Shown: one piece after another, positions 18,415 through 27,417 of the stretch
Layout of the letters: every line of letters begins with the position of its first letter
Position numbering within the stretch: position 1 is the first letter of the stretch
NCBI GenBank assembly: GCA_937995515.1
Contig: CALKJZ010000004.1
Coordinates: 20,852-84,851, forward strand
Direction of reading: 5' to 3'
Length of the DNA: 64,000 bases
Origin: an uncultured Sphingomonadaceae bacterium
GTDB taxonomy: Bacteria > Pseudomonadota > Alphaproteobacteria > Sphingomonadales > Sphingomonadaceae
Made by a program: the position numbers and the translations under genes
Notes under the pieces: model-generated
Told to the model about the DNA's origin: nothing
The model's database searches: none
The model's input: only the letters and a program-made list of their open reading frames with translations

Positions 18415-19284
18415 ATGCCGACCCATGCCGAACCGCCGCCGGGCGTGGCCGCGGACTGGACCATTCCCCAGGCGTGGGAGCGCTATTCCGAGGCCGAGCA
18501 TGCCCGCTGGCGCAGGCTCTACCGGCGGCAGGTCGCACAGCTTGCCGGCCGGGCCGTGCCGGAGTTTCTCGAGGGCCTCGCGCGGCTCGACATGGCCGAT
18601 GGCATTCCCGATTTCCGCCGTCTGTCCGGGCAGCTGATGCGGCTCACAGGCTGGCAGGTGGTGGCCGTGCCGGGCCTTGTGCCCGACGATGTGTTCTTCG
18701 CCCACCTCGCCGAACGCCGGTTCGTGGCCGGATGCTTCATCCGCGCGGCCGACAGCCTCGACTATCTCGAGGCGCCCGACGTCTTCCACGACGTCTTCGG
18801 CCATGTGCCGCTGCTCGCCCACCCGCTGTTTGCCGACTATCTGGAGGCCTACGGGAAGGGCGGGCTGCGCTCGATCCGCTTCGGCGCCCTGCACAAGCTC
18901 GCCCGGCTCTACTGGTATACGGTCGAGTTCGGCCTCATCGAGACGCGGGACGGCCTGCGCATCTATGGCGCAGGCATCGTCTCCTCCCACGGCGAAAGCG
19001 CGTTCGCGCTCGACGATCCGAGCCCCAACCGCCTGGGCTTCGACCTCGTGCGGGTGATGCGCACGCCCTACCGGATCGACGATTACCAGCAGAGCTATTT
19101 CGTGATCCCCTCCTTCCGCCATCTCTTGGAGACCACGCTCGAGACCGATTTCGCCCCCCTCTACGACAGGCTCGAGCAGCTGCCCGATCTCGGCATCGCC
19201 GACATCCTGCCGACCGACCGGGTGTTCACCCGGGGAACCCAGGCCCATGCGCGCGTTCGGGCGCCTCTTCGCAGCGCGTCGTGA
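18415..19284 (+). CDS. phhA: Phenylalanine 4-hydroxylase
   Basis: Iron- and pterin-dependent monooxygenase that converts phenylalanine to tyrosine. 289 residues, the single-domain bacterial form without the N-terminal ACT domain. Iron ligands are visible as H125 and H130 in V-F-H-D-V-F-G-H-V-P and E171 in Y-T-V-E-F-G-L. The pterin-site region QLMRLTGWQVVAVPGLVPDD is also typical. The partner pterin-4a-carbinolamine dehydratase (PhhB) is not in the window. The 3' end overlaps the convergent osmC-like gene by 59 bp. Confidence 0.96.
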   Translation: MPTHAEPPPGVAADWTIPQAWERYSEAEHARWRRLYRRQVAQLAGRAVPEFLEGLARLDMADGIPDFRRLSGQLMRLTGWQVVAVPGLVPDDVFFAHLAERRFVAGCFIRAADSLDYLEAPDVFHDVFGHVPLLAHPLFADYLEAYGKGGLRSIRFGALHKLARLYWYTVEFGLIETRDGLRIYGAGIVSSHGESAFALDDPSPNRLGFDLVRVMRTPYRIDDYQQSYFVIPSFRHLLETTLETDFAPLYDRLEQLPDLGIADILPTDRVFTRGTQAHARVRAPLRSAS

Positions 19285-19687
19285 TGCGCGGCGTGCCTTC
19301 CAGCGTGCGCTGGATCGGGCAGCGCGCGGCGAGTTCGATGAGCCTCTCGCGCTGGGCCTCGGTGAGCGCGGGGCCGGTCAGGCGGATGCATTTCACGAAC
19401 ACGTCCTGCCGCGGGCTGGCAGCTCCCGGCCCGCCCTTCTGGTGGGTGAGTGTCACCTCCACATGTTCGAGCGGCAAGCCCTCGCGCTGCGCCACCCAGC
19501 GCACCGTCATCGCCGTGCATTCGGCAAGTGCGGCTGCAAGAAGGTCGTAGGGCGCAGGGCCGAGGCCGGCGCCGCCGGCGTCCTCGGGCTCGTCGCCGGC
19601 CAGTTCGAAGCCGGAAACCGAGATCTTGACCGCAAAGGCGCTTGCGCCGGTTTCGGTCACATGGGCTGTGGTCATCTTGCCGGCCAT
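19226..19687 (-). CDS. OsmC family protein (peroxide-reducing or related)
   Basis: 153 residues from ATG 19687, which has a GGAGGAGG Shine-Dalgarno upstream. An alternative ATG at 19675 overlaps the upstream gene stop as ATGA. The two conserved cysteines of OsmC/Ohr proteins are present in A-E-C-T-A-M-T and A-R-C-P-I-Q-R-T-L, so a thiol-based hydroperoxide reductase is possible; the sequence fits the general OsmC group rather than Ohr. It is translationally coupled to the symporter gene upstream, an odd pairing functionally. No transmembrane part. Confidence 0.9.
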   Translation of the reverse strand: MAGKMTTAHVTETGASAFAVKISVSGFELAGDEPEDAGGAGLGPAPYDLLAAALAECTAMTVRWVAQREGLPLEHVEVTLTHQKGGPGAASPRQDVFVKCIRLTGPALTEAQRERLIELAARCPIQRTLEGTPRITTRCEEAPERAHGPGFPG

Positions 19688-21090
19688 GTCGTGCGTCCTC
19701 CTCCGTTGGCGGGGTGGGCCTTCATGCGGTCGAAATAGGCCTCCGTCTCCCGCCGGAGCGGCCCGGCGAGGAGGAAGAGCCCGATGACATTGGGCAGCGC
19801 CATCAGGAAGAAGGCGCTGTCCACCAGATCGAGCACGCGGCCCAGATCGAGCGCGGCGCCGAGCGACAGCTGGGCGCAGAAGAACAGCTTGAAGGCGCGC
19901 TCGCGCCTCCGGCCGTGGCCGGCCAGATGCTGGAACGCCTGGGTCGCGTAGAAGCCGTTGGCGAGCGCGGTGGAATAGGCGAACAGGAAGACGATGAGCG
20001 CCAGCAGCTGCGGCGCAAAGGGGATCACGCTTTCGAGCGCGGCCGAGGTCATCGCCACGCCTTCGAGGCCCTCGGCCATCCACATGCCCGAAACCACGAG
20101 GGTCAGCCCGGTGATGGTGCAGATGACGACCGTGTCGATGAACGGCTCGATGAGCGCGACCATGCCCTCCGAGGCTGGTTCGCGCGTGCGCGCCTGGGCG
20201 TGGGCGACAACCGCGGTGCCGACCCCGGCCTCGGAGGAATAGACGGCACGGCGCATGCCGATCACGAACACGCCGAGCACGCCGCCTCCGACCGCCTCGG
20301 GCGCGAAGGCGCGCTCGACAATCAGCGCCATGGCGGCGGGAACGGCGCCGACATTGGCGGCGAGGACCACGAGGCACGCACCGATGTAGAGCAGGCACAT
20401 GGCCGGAACCAGGCGGCCGGCGACGCGCCCGATCCAGCCGATCGAGCCGAGGAGCACCAGCCCGCACAGGAGCGCAAAGCCCACCCCGAATGCGAGAGGG
20501 GCTGAAATGCCCGTCACGTTCGAGACCTGCACATAGGCCTGGTTGACCTGCACGAGGCTGAGGCAGCCGAAGATCATGAAGAAGGCGTGCGCAAGGCCGA
20601 GCACGACCCCGAGCGGCGCCAGCCCGATCGCGGCGAGGCCACGCTCGAGCGTGACTGCGGGGCCGCCGCGGATGCCGCCCAGCGGCAGCTGCTCGCGGTA
20701 CATGAGGCCGAGCGTGACCTCCGCGCACTTCAGCCCCATGGCAAACACCCCGATCACCATCATCCAGAGGATGGCCCCGGGGCCGCCCATGGCAACCGCG
20801 ACCGCAACGCCGGCAATGTTGCCAAGCCCGACGGTCGAGGCGAGCGCCGTCGAGAGCGCCTGGAACTGGCTGATCCCGCCCGGTGCCGTTGCATCGTGGA
20901 AGCGGCCGCCGAGCGTTTTCCAGGCCAGGACGAAGCCGCGCACCTGCGGCACCTTCAGCCAGAAGGTGGCAAACAGCATGGCTGCCGCCAGCCACATCAC
21001 GATGAGCTGGATCTCGACCCCGCCAATGGTGACAGACGCGAACACGGCTGCCGAAAGCGCGTCGATGAGGCCGGAGAGGAACTCGATCAC
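19672..21090 (-). CDS. Sodium:alanine/glycine symporter (AGCS family)
   Basis: Inner-membrane secondary transporter importing alanine or glycine with Na+ (or H+). About 472 residues with 10-11 hydrophobic segments. Family patterns: GNIAGVAVAVAMGGPGAILWMM (in the first third), GMRRAVYSSEAGVGTAVVAHA and an FLFAYST near the end. No ATG is available; the best start is GTG 21090 (V-I-E-F-L-S-G-L), giving an N-terminus of family length. It overlaps the osmC-like gene by 16 bp. A Na+-coupled carrier is worth noting given the Na+-type V-ATPase further along. Confidence 0.93.
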   Translation of the reverse strand: MIEFLSGLIDALSAAVFASVTIGGVEIQLIVMWLAAAMLFATFWLKVPQVRGFVLAWKTLGGRFHDATAPGGISQFQALSTALASTVGLGNIAGVAVAVAMGGPGAILWMMVIGVFAMGLKCAEVTLGLMYREQLPLGGIRGGPAVTLERGLAAIGLAPLGVVLGLAHAFFMIFGCLSLVQVNQAYVQVSNVTGISAPLAFGVGFALLCGLVLLGSIGWIGRVAGRLVPAMCLLYIGACLVVLAANVGAVPAAMALIVERAFAPEAVGGGVLGVFVIGMRRAVYSSEAGVGTAVVAHAQARTREPASEGMVALIEPFIDTVVICTITGLTLVVSGMWMAEGLEGVAMTSAALESVIPFAPQLLALIVFLFAYSTALANGFYATQAFQHLAGHGRRRERAFKLFFCAQLSLGAALDLGRVLDLVDSAFFLMALPNVIGLFLLAGPLRRETEAYFDRMKAHPANGGGRTTWPAR

Positions 21091-21228
21091 CTCGGGAAGC
21101 TTAAGGGGGCATGCCGGGAAAGGGCAAGCGCCGCGCGCGCCTTGCCACGCGCGCCTGGCCGGGCTCCGCACCGGGCGCGACTCCGGGGCCAGCTGGCAGC
21201 GGGGCCCAAGCGCGTCTATCGGGCGGCC

Positions 21229-22245
21229 ATGGACGCGGTGCCCGGCTGGCTGGAGGTGACGCGCGCCGGGCTGCGGCTCCGGCAGGCGGATGTCTGGCTC
21301 GACCCGGCACGGCCTGTTCCGCGCGCGATCATCACCCACGGCCACGCCGACCATGCGCGCGGCGGCCACGGCGAGGTGTGGGCGACTCCCGAGACGCTTG
21401 CCATCATGGCCGCGCGCTATGGGCCGCAACCGGGCGCGCATGCGCTGGTCCCCGGTGCCACGGCCGATCTCGGTGGAGTGGGGGTGAGCCTGCACCCGGC
21501 GGGCCATGTGCTCGGCTCGGCGCAGGTGCGGCTCGAGGGGCCGGACGGGACGGTCGTCGTGGTCTCGGGCGATTACAAGCGCGCCCCCGACCCGACCTGT
21601 GCCCCGTTCGAGCCGGTGCCGTGCGACATCTTCGTGACCGAGGCGACCTTTGCGCTGCCCGTGTTCCGCCACCCCGACGCGCGCGAAGAGGTCTTGCGCG
21701 CGCTCGCAGCCCTGCGGGTGCAGCCGGAGCGGTGTCTCCTTGTCGGCGCCTATGCGCTGGGCAAGGCGCAGCGGGTGCTCGCGCTCCTCGCGGCTGTCGG
21801 CTGGGCGCGGCCCGTCTTCCTCCACGGCGCGCTCCTGCGGCTGACCGCGCTCTACCGCGAGCTTGGTATCAGCCTGCCGGAGACGCGGGCCGTGGCCGAT
21901 GTTCCGCGCGAGGCGCTCGCCGGCGAGGTGGTGCTCGCGCCCCCTTCGGCGCTTGCCGACCGCTGGTCCCGCCGGCTGCCCGGGGGCGGGCAGGGCCCGA
22001 TCCTTGCCATGGCGTCCGGCTGGATGCGGGTGCGCGCCCGCGCGCGCCAGCGGGGTGTGGAGCTGCCGCTGGTGATTTCCGACCATGCCGACTGGGACGA
22101 GCTGACGGCAACCATCCGCGAGCTTGGCCCGCGCGAGGTCTGGGTGACGCACGGGCGGGAGGATGCGCTGCTCCACTGGTGCGCGCTGGAGCGTGTCCCG
22201 GCCCGCGCGCTCCACCTCGTCGGCCGCGACGACGAGGACGACTGA
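21229..22245 (+). CDS. Ligase-associated DNA exonuclease (metallo-beta-lactamase / beta-CASP-like fold)
   Basis: 338 residues from ATG 21229. The metal-binding motif T-H-G-H-A-D-H-A (about residues 36-43), HPAGHVLGSAQV, VSGDYK, and a late ISDHADW are those of the beta-lactamase-fold exonuclease that is encoded with an ATP-dependent DNA ligase (TIGR04122-type family). It probably trims DNA ends before sealing. The ligase gene starts 9 bp downstream. In many genomes this pair is joined by a DEXH helicase and a metallophosphatase, both absent here. Confidence 0.9.
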   Translation: MDAVPGWLEVTRAGLRLRQADVWLDPARPVPRAIITHGHADHARGGHGEVWATPETLAIMAARYGPQPGAHALVPGATADLGGVGVSLHPAGHVLGSAQVRLEGPDGTVVVVSGDYKRAPDPTCAPFEPVPCDIFVTEATFALPVFRHPDAREEVLRALAALRVQPERCLLVGAYALGKAQRVLALLAAVGWARPVFLHGALLRLTALYRELGISLPETRAVADVPREALAGEVVLAPPSALADRWSRRLPGGGQGPILAMASGWMRVRARARQRGVELPLVISDHADWDELTATIRELGPREVWVTHGREDALLHWCALERVPARALHLVGRDDEDD

Positions 22246-22254
22246 GGCCGGCCG

Positions 22255-23826
22255 GTGGAGCGCTTCGCATCCCTGCTCGATGCGCTGGGCCGCACCTCCC
22301 AGCGCAACGCCAAGCTGGGTCTCATCGGCGCCTATCTTGCGGCCACCCCCGATCCATGCCGCGGCTGGGCGATGGCCGCGCTGACCGGCGAGCTCCGGCT
22401 GGCCGCAGTGAGGCCGCAGCTTGTCCGCAAGCTGATCGAGGCGCGGATGGACCCGACCCTCTTCCGCCTGTCCTACGACTATGTGGGCGATCTTGCCGAA
22501 ACGGTTGCGCTCCTCTGGCCGGACAGCGGGCCGGGCGCGGCGGCACCCAGCCTGTCGGAGGCGGTGGCGCGCCTGCAATCCCTCTCGCGCGCCGAGGCGC
22601 CGGCCGTGCTTGCCGGGATGCTGGGGACGCTCGACGTGTCGGGCCGGTTCGCGCTGGTGAAGCTTGCAACCGGGGCGCTGCGCGTGGGCGTCTCGGCGCG
22701 GCTGGCGCGCGTGGCGCTGGCCGAGGCCTTCGGGCTCGATGTCGGCGAGGTGGAAGAGGTATGGCATGGGCTTTCGCCCCCCTATCTGCCGCTGTTCCGG
22801 TGGGCGGAAGGGCGGGGTCCGCGCCCGGATGCGGCCGGCCAGCCGGTCTTCCGGCCGTTCATGCTTGCGCATCCGCTCGAGGATCCGGGGCGGATCGCGC
22901 TCGCCGACCACCTTGTCGAATGGAAGTGGGACGGGATCCGCGTGATGGCGGTCGTCTCGGGTGGCGAGCGCCGGCTCTATTCCCGCGATGGCAACGACAT
23001 CTCCGAGGCCTTCCCCGACCTTTTGCCGGCGCTTGCGCAGGACATGGTGCTCGATGGCGAGCTCCTCGTGCGCGCGCCCGGCGGCGGTGTCGGCTCGTTC
23101 CACCAGCTGCAGCAGCGGCTCAACCGCCGGACGGTCAGCCAGGCCCTGCTCGAGGCCGCACCGGCCTTCATCCGCGCCTACGACCTCCTGTTCGAGGGCC
23201 AGACGGACCTGCGCGCCCTGCCGCTTGCCGAGCGCCGGCACCGGCTCGAGCGCATGGTGGCGGGCCTTGCGCCCGGGCGCATCGATCTGTCGCCGCGGCT
23301 GGAGGCCGCAGATGCAAGCCGGCTCGATGCGCTGCGCCGCGCCCCGCCAGACCCCGGCATCGAGGGGCTGATGCTGAAGCGGCTCGACAGCCCCTATGTC
23401 GCCGGGCGGGTGACGGGCCTGTGGTGGAAGTGGAAGAAGGATCCGCTCACGGCCGATTGCGTGCTGATGTATGCCCAGCGCGGCCACGGCAGGCGCTCGT
23501 CCTTCTATTCGGATTTCACCTTCGGCGCCTGGGCTGATGGAACCCTGCTGCCGGTGGGCAAGGCCTATTTCGGCTTTACCGATGCCGAGCTTGCCTGGCT
23601 CGACAGGTGGGTGCGCGCGCACACGATCGCCCGCTTCGGCCCGGTGCGCGAGGTGGAAAAGCGTCTCGTGCTGGAAATCGCGTTCGACAGCGTGGCGCCG
23701 TCGGGCCGCCACAAGTCGGGGCTTGCCATGCGCTTCCCCCGCATTGCCCGGATCCGCGCCGACAAGCCGGCCGAGGAGGCCGACACGGTGGCCGCGATTG
23801 CAGCCCTTGCCCAGGCCGGCCGATGA
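22255..23826 (+). CDS. ATP-dependent DNA ligase (exonuclease-associated family)
   Basis: Seals nicks in DNA repair using ATP; the main replicative ligase in bacteria is a separate NAD+ enzyme. 523 residues from GTG 22255. The N-terminal domain (1-195) binds DNA, the adenylation motif is E-W-K-W-D-G with lysine K224, then VLDGELLV, and the late motif W-W-K-W-K-K-D-P-L is motif V. The OB-fold fills the C-terminus. It is preceded by its partner exonuclease, 9 bp apart, so the two are cotranscribed. Confidence 0.93.
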   Translation: MERFASLLDALGRTSQRNAKLGLIGAYLAATPDPCRGWAMAALTGELRLAAVRPQLVRKLIEARMDPTLFRLSYDYVGDLAETVALLWPDSGPGAAAPSLSEAVARLQSLSRAEAPAVLAGMLGTLDVSGRFALVKLATGALRVGVSARLARVALAEAFGLDVGEVEEVWHGLSPPYLPLFRWAEGRGPRPDAAGQPVFRPFMLAHPLEDPGRIALADHLVEWKWDGIRVMAVVSGGERRLYSRDGNDISEAFPDLLPALAQDMVLDGELLVRAPGGGVGSFHQLQQRLNRRTVSQALLEAAPAFIRAYDLLFEGQTDLRALPLAERRHRLERMVAGLAPGRIDLSPRLEAADASRLDALRRAPPDPGIEGLMLKRLDSPYVAGRVTGLWWKWKKDPLTADCVLMYAQRGHGRRSSFYSDFTFGAWADGTLLPVGKAYFGFTDAELAWLDRWVRAHTIARFGPVREVEKRLVLEIAFDSVAPSGRHKSGLAMRFPRIARIRADKPAEEADTVAAIAALAQAGR

Positions 23827-23933
23827 CGGCGCGGGCCGGACGGGTGGCCGCCCGGCGCGCGCCTCACGGGCAAGACGGGGCGGCGGGGGCCGGCCCCCCG
23901 GCCCTCAGGACCCGGGGATCAAGGCCGGGCCCG

Positions 23934-25163
23934 TCAGCTGAACGCCTGGATCCCGGTCTGGGCGCGGCCAAGGATAAGGGCGTGGACATCGGCCGTGCCC
24001 TCATAGGTGTTGACCGCCTCGAGGTTCATCACGTGGCGGATGACGTGATAATCGTCGCAAACGCCGTTGCCGCCGTGGATGTCGCGCGCGGTCCGCGCGA
24101 TCTCGAGCGCCTTTCCCACATTGTTGCGCTTCAGGATCGAGATCGCCTCGGGCGCCAGCCGGTGCTGGTCCATCAGCCGGCCGCAGCGCAGCGCGAGCAG
24201 GAGGCCGAGCGCGATCTCGCTCTGCATGTCGGCGAGCTTTTTCTGCACCAGCTGCCGGGCTGCGAGCGGCCGGCCGAACTGCACCCGGTCGAGCGCATAC
24301 TGGCGCGCGCGGTGCCAGCAATCCTCCGCCGCCCCCATCGCCCCCCAGCCGATGCCGTAGCGCGCGTTGTTGAGGCAGCCGAACGGCCCCTTCAGCCCCG
24401 ACACATGCGGCAGGAGCCGGTCGTCTGGCAGGAACACATCCTCCATCACCACCTCGCCCGTCACCCAGGCGCGCAGCGCGAACTTGCCCTCGATCTTCGG
24501 CGTGGCCAGCTTGCCCGCATCGCCGCGCAGCATCACGAACCCGCGGATCACGTCGCCGGCGCCGTCGTCGAGGTCGCACTTCGCCCAGATGACGAAAAGG
24601 TCGGCGATCGGCGCGTTGGTGATCCACATCTTGGCGCCGTTGAGGAGATAGCCGCCATCCACTTTTCGCGCCCGTGTGGTCATGCTGCCCGGGTCGGAGC
24701 CGGCGTCTGGCTCGGTGAGGCCGAAGGCGCCAATCAGCTCGGCGCCTGCAAGCTTCGGCAGCCACTCCTGGCGCTGCGCCTCGGTGCCATAGGCCCAGAT
24801 CGGCCACATGACCAGCGAGGACTGGACCGAAAAGGCCGAGCGGAAGGCCGAGTCCACCCGCTCGATCTCGCGCGCGATGAGCCCATAGGCGACATAGGAC
24901 ACACCCGGGCAGCCATAGCCCGCAATCGTCGGCCCGAGCAGGCCGGCCTTGCCGAACGCCTTCAACAGCGCCGGGTCGCACTCTTCGTGCCGGTTCCACG
25001 CCTTCACCACGGGCGAAAGGTGCTGGGCGGCAAAGGCCCGCGCGGTGTCGCGCACCATCCGCTCCTCCTCTGTCAGCTCCGCCTCGAGGAGCAGCGGATC
25101 CGCCCAGTCGAACGCCGGCCATGCCGGCGCCTGGGACTGGGCAAGGGATGCGGACATGTTCAT
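23934..25163 (-). CDS. gcdH: Glutaryl-CoA dehydrogenase
   Basis: FAD enzyme converting glutaryl-CoA to crotonyl-CoA and CO2 in lysine, tryptophan and aromatic degradation. 409 residues from ATG 25163 with an AGGGAG Shine-Dalgarno. Acyl-CoA dehydrogenase patterns: [33 protein letters not shown], and the end [19 protein letters not shown], with the catalytic glutamate in T-Y-E-G-T characteristic of the glutaryl-CoA branch. Convergent with the ligase; the 107-bp gap (23827-23933) contains a GGGGGCC/GGCCCCC palindrome without a T-run. No electron-transfer flavoprotein genes nearby. Confidence 0.92.
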   Translation of the reverse strand: MNMSASLAQSQAPAWPAFDWADPLLLEAELTEEERMVRDTARAFAAQHLSPVVKAWNRHEECDPALLKAFGKAGLLGPTIAGYGCPGVSYVAYGLIAREIERVDSAFRSAFSVQSSLVMWPIWAYGTEAQRQEWLPKLAGAELIGAFGLTEPDAGSDPGSMTTRARKVDGGYLLNGAKMWITNAPIADLFVIWAKCDLDDGAGDVIRGFVMLRGDAGKLATPKIEGKFALRAWVTGEVVMEDVFLPDDRLLPHVSGLKGPFGCLNNARYGIGWGAMGAAEDCWHRARQYALDRVQFGRPLAARQLVQKKLADMQSEIALGLLLALRCGRLMDQHRLAPEAISILKRNNVGKALEIARTARDIHGGNGVCDDYHVIRHVMNLEAVNTYEGTADVHALILGRAQTGIQAFS

Positions 25164-25433
25164 TGGGCTTTCTCCCTGATGCGCGGCGCCGGGCGCCGCC
25201 CGGCCGACTGGCACGGCATCCGGCATAGCAGAGGGGCGGGGGCGCTGCACGTCTTCTTGACACGCAGGGGACAGGATCCGGCAGGGGGGGGAGGTTTCTG
25301 CGCCCTCTTCGCGCCTGTCCGGTGCGGCGACCGGTCGCCCCGCGGCCCGCCTCAGCGTCTGGCTGTGCCGAGGCCCCGCGCAGTGGTTGACCGGCCCGCA
25401 CCGGTCGTGGCACGGAAAGGCGGGTGGCGCTCT

Positions 25434-25507
25434 GCGGGTGTAGCTCAATGGTAGAGCAGAAGCTTCCCAAGCTTACGACGAGGGTTCGATTCCCTTCACC
25501 CGCTCCA
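25434..25507 (+). tRNA. tRNA-Gly (anticodon CCC)
   Basis: 74 nt. The acceptor stem GCGGGTG pairs with CACCCGC, D-arm TAGCTCAATGGTAGAGC, anticodon stem GAAGC/GCTTA enclosing TTCCCAA (anticodon CCC), T-arm GGGTTCGATTCCC and CCA encoded. It reads GGG. The 270 bp between gcdH and this tRNA hold no gene that I can support. Confidence 0.96.
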
Positions 25508-25644
25508 GCCGCCCGGCCTCCCCTCCTGTGCTCGAATGCCCGGATGCCTCTCTGGGCGTGCCGGGCGGATGGCGTGCCAATCCGCGCAAGGCCGGCCCGG
25601 CGCGCGCGGGGCACCCGCTGCCGGACCGGAGCCAGCCGGACGGA

Positions 25645-25688
25645 GGCGCTGGAACCGGGCCGCTGAAACGGCGGCGCTGGAACCGGGC
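25645..25688. repeat. Short direct repeat in a gene-free stretch
   Basis: The stretch 25508-25840 between tRNA-Gly and the decayed PEP-CTERM gene holds no convincing gene. Within it the 16-mer GGCGCTGGAACCGGGC occurs twice (25645-25660 and 25673-25688), 28 bp apart start to start. Its role is unknown; it may be drift in high-GC sequence. Confidence 0.4.
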
Positions 25689-25840
25689 GGCCCGAACCAG
25701 GGCGGGCGTGGCGCGCGCGTGTCGTGCGGCCTTCGCACCGGCGCGCGGGCAAGGCAGCGACCGATCGGCGAATGGAAGATCGGCCGGTCCAGCGGCGCCC
25801 CGGCGGGCTGGTCTCCACCGCTTCGGGCAGGAGCCAGGTC

Positions 25841-26519
25841 TCAGCCTGTGACCCGTACTGAGACCCTGCGGCGGCGCTGGCTCGAGCCGACGAGGCCGAA
25901 GCCCGCGATCAGCATTGCCCGGGTGTCCGGCTCGGGGACGATCGAGACCGGGATGATGATGAGGTCGTCGTGATTGTTGTCCGGCCCGGCGCCGGTGTCG
26001 TGGAAGCCGAGGTCGAGCAGCCGGCTCGTGTCGGATGTCGCCGGGGTTGAATCCGACTGGCAGGAAGATCCCGAACTGCCGGGTGCCGATCCGGAACTTG
26101 GTGCCGTCCGGCCGCCGAAATGCCAGTTGGCAACCGGGCCGGCGCCGTGGCGGCCCGTGCCGATCCGCTGCGCCTGATCTCTCGCCAGACGGGTCTCACA
26201 CCAGAAGGTTGGCGGCACGGAGGCGAAGGTTGAGTTGCCCGGTGCGGAACTTGTTGTTGAACCCGGCCTTGCGTGCGACGAACGCGAACCCGAGGGGGGC
26301 GCCTGCGACCGGCACCGGCCCGGTGATGGCAACCGACGCGCCGGTATCGGCGCACTCGACAGGGCCGATTCCCGCAAGCTTCGTCTTGACGTGGTTGTTG
26401 CAAGGAACAGCGCGGACGGTTCCGATGGTAACCGCAAAGTCGGCAGCCCCTGCCGGTGCCGAAAGCGCAAGACCAGCCATGCCGGAAAGTGCTGCCACCA
26501 CGATCCGAATGTGCATCAT
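25841..26519 (-). pseudogene. Decayed PEP-CTERM sorted secreted protein
   Basis: An intact N-terminal frame (26519-26196, 107 residues) starts with a signal peptide (M-M-H-I-R-I-V-V-A-A-L-S, then S-A-P-A-G-A-A) and ends at a TGA after A-A-N-L-L-V. Downstream in another frame lies a typical C-terminal PEP-CTERM signal: I-V-P-E-P-D-T-R-A-M-L-I-A-G-F-G-L-V-G then R-R-R-R. Between them sensible protein switches frame twice: A-N-W-H-F-G-G, then D-G-T-K-F-R-I-G-T-R-Q-F-G-I-F-L-P-V-G-F, then T-S-R-L-L-D-L-G-F-H-D-T-G. At least three frame changes are needed, so I read it as a pseudogene. Such proteins are normally processed by an exosortase, not found here. Function unknown. Confidence 0.7.
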
Positions 26520-26590
26520 AGGCTTCCTGATCGGCACGCGCCGGCTTTTCTCCATGCCGAAACATCCTGCATATCTTGACATGTTTTAAC

Positions 26591-26605
26591 TTCTTTTGAA
26601 AAGAA
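26591..26605. promoter_or_regulatory. AT-rich palindrome upstream of the PEP-CTERM gene
   Basis: TTCTTTT-G-AAAAGAA is a perfect 7-1-7 palindrome in a locally AT-rich patch (about 26565-26640) in otherwise very GC-rich DNA. It lies about 70 bp upstream of the PEP-CTERM start and about 150 bp upstream of the divergent methyltransferase, so it may be an operator or part of a promoter. No -24/-12 sigma-54 site was recognised. Confidence 0.35.
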
Positions 26606-26754
26606 ACTGGAGGCGTTCAAACCCGCTTTTGGGTGAAGCATGACCATGCTGGGACATGCGTGTCTTTCCTGCGGCGCGCGGCGCCCCTTCCGCGCGCACA
26701 GCCATCCGCCTAGAAGGCCCGAGGGGCCGGCAGGCATGAAGGGGAGGCAGGCGC

Positions 26755-27417
26755 ATGGACGAAGCCCGATTCGCCGAGGTGGACCGCTGGATCGAGCGCC
26801 ACCTTCTGCCCGAGGACCCGATCCTCGAGGCCGTGCTGGGCGCCCGTCGCACGGCAGGCCTGCCGCCCATCGATGTCTCGCCGCTCCATGGCGCCTTTCT
26901 CGGCCTGCTCGCGCATCTGGTGAAGGCGCGCCGCATCCTCGAGATCGGCACGCTCGCCGGCTATTCGGCCATCTGCATGGCCCGCGCCCTGCCCGAAGAC
27001 GGAAGGCTGGTCACCATCGAGGTGGATCCGCGCCACGCCGAGGTGGCGCGCGCCAACTTCGCGCGGGCCGACATTGTCGCGCGCATCGACCTGCGGGTGG
27101 GCGCGGCGCTCGATGTGCTGCCGACGCTTGTCGACGCGCACCATGCCTTCGACATGGCGTTCATCGATGCCGACAAGGAAAACAACGCCGCCTATGCCGA
27201 CTGGGCGGCGACCCTCGTCCGCTCGGGTGGCGTGGTGGTGATCGACAATGTGGTGCGCGCTGGGCGCATCATCGACCCGGCCGACGAGGCCCCCCAGATC
27301 GCGGGCACGCGCAGCCTCTATGCGGCCATGCGCATGGACCGCCGCTTCGAGCCGGCCGTGCTGCAGACGGTCGGCGTCAAGGGCTGGGATGGAATGATGA
27401 TCTGCCGGAGGCTCTAG
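26755..27417 (+). CDS. SAM-dependent O-methyltransferase (family 3, catechol/caffeoyl-CoA type)
   Basis: 220 residues. SAM motif I is ILEIGTLAGYSAICMARALP (about residues 62-81), followed by VTIEVDPRHAEVARANF and the metal/catalytic region MAFIDADKENNAAYADW with V-V-I-D-N-V. This is the divalent-metal O-methyltransferase family acting on catechols and CoA-thioesters; the substrate here is unknown. Start ATG 26755 follows GGGGAGG at a good distance. Its stop codon overlaps the stop of the convergent Nudix gene (27414-27417). Confidence 0.93.
   Translation: MDEARFAEVDRWIERHLLPEDPILEAVLGARRTAGLPPIDVSPLHGAFLGLLAHLVKARRILEIGTLAGYSAICMARALPEDGRLVTIEVDPRHAEVARANFARADIVARIDLRVGAALDVLPTLVDAHHAFDMAFIDADKENNAAYADWAATLVRSGGVVVIDNVVRAGRIIDPADEAPQIAGTRSLYAAMRMDRRFEPAVLQTVGVKGWDGMMICRRL

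Noticed and set aside
21091..23712. Upstream extension of the alanine-symporter frame
   Set aside because: It lies antisense to the exonuclease and ligase and has no membrane or family pattern.
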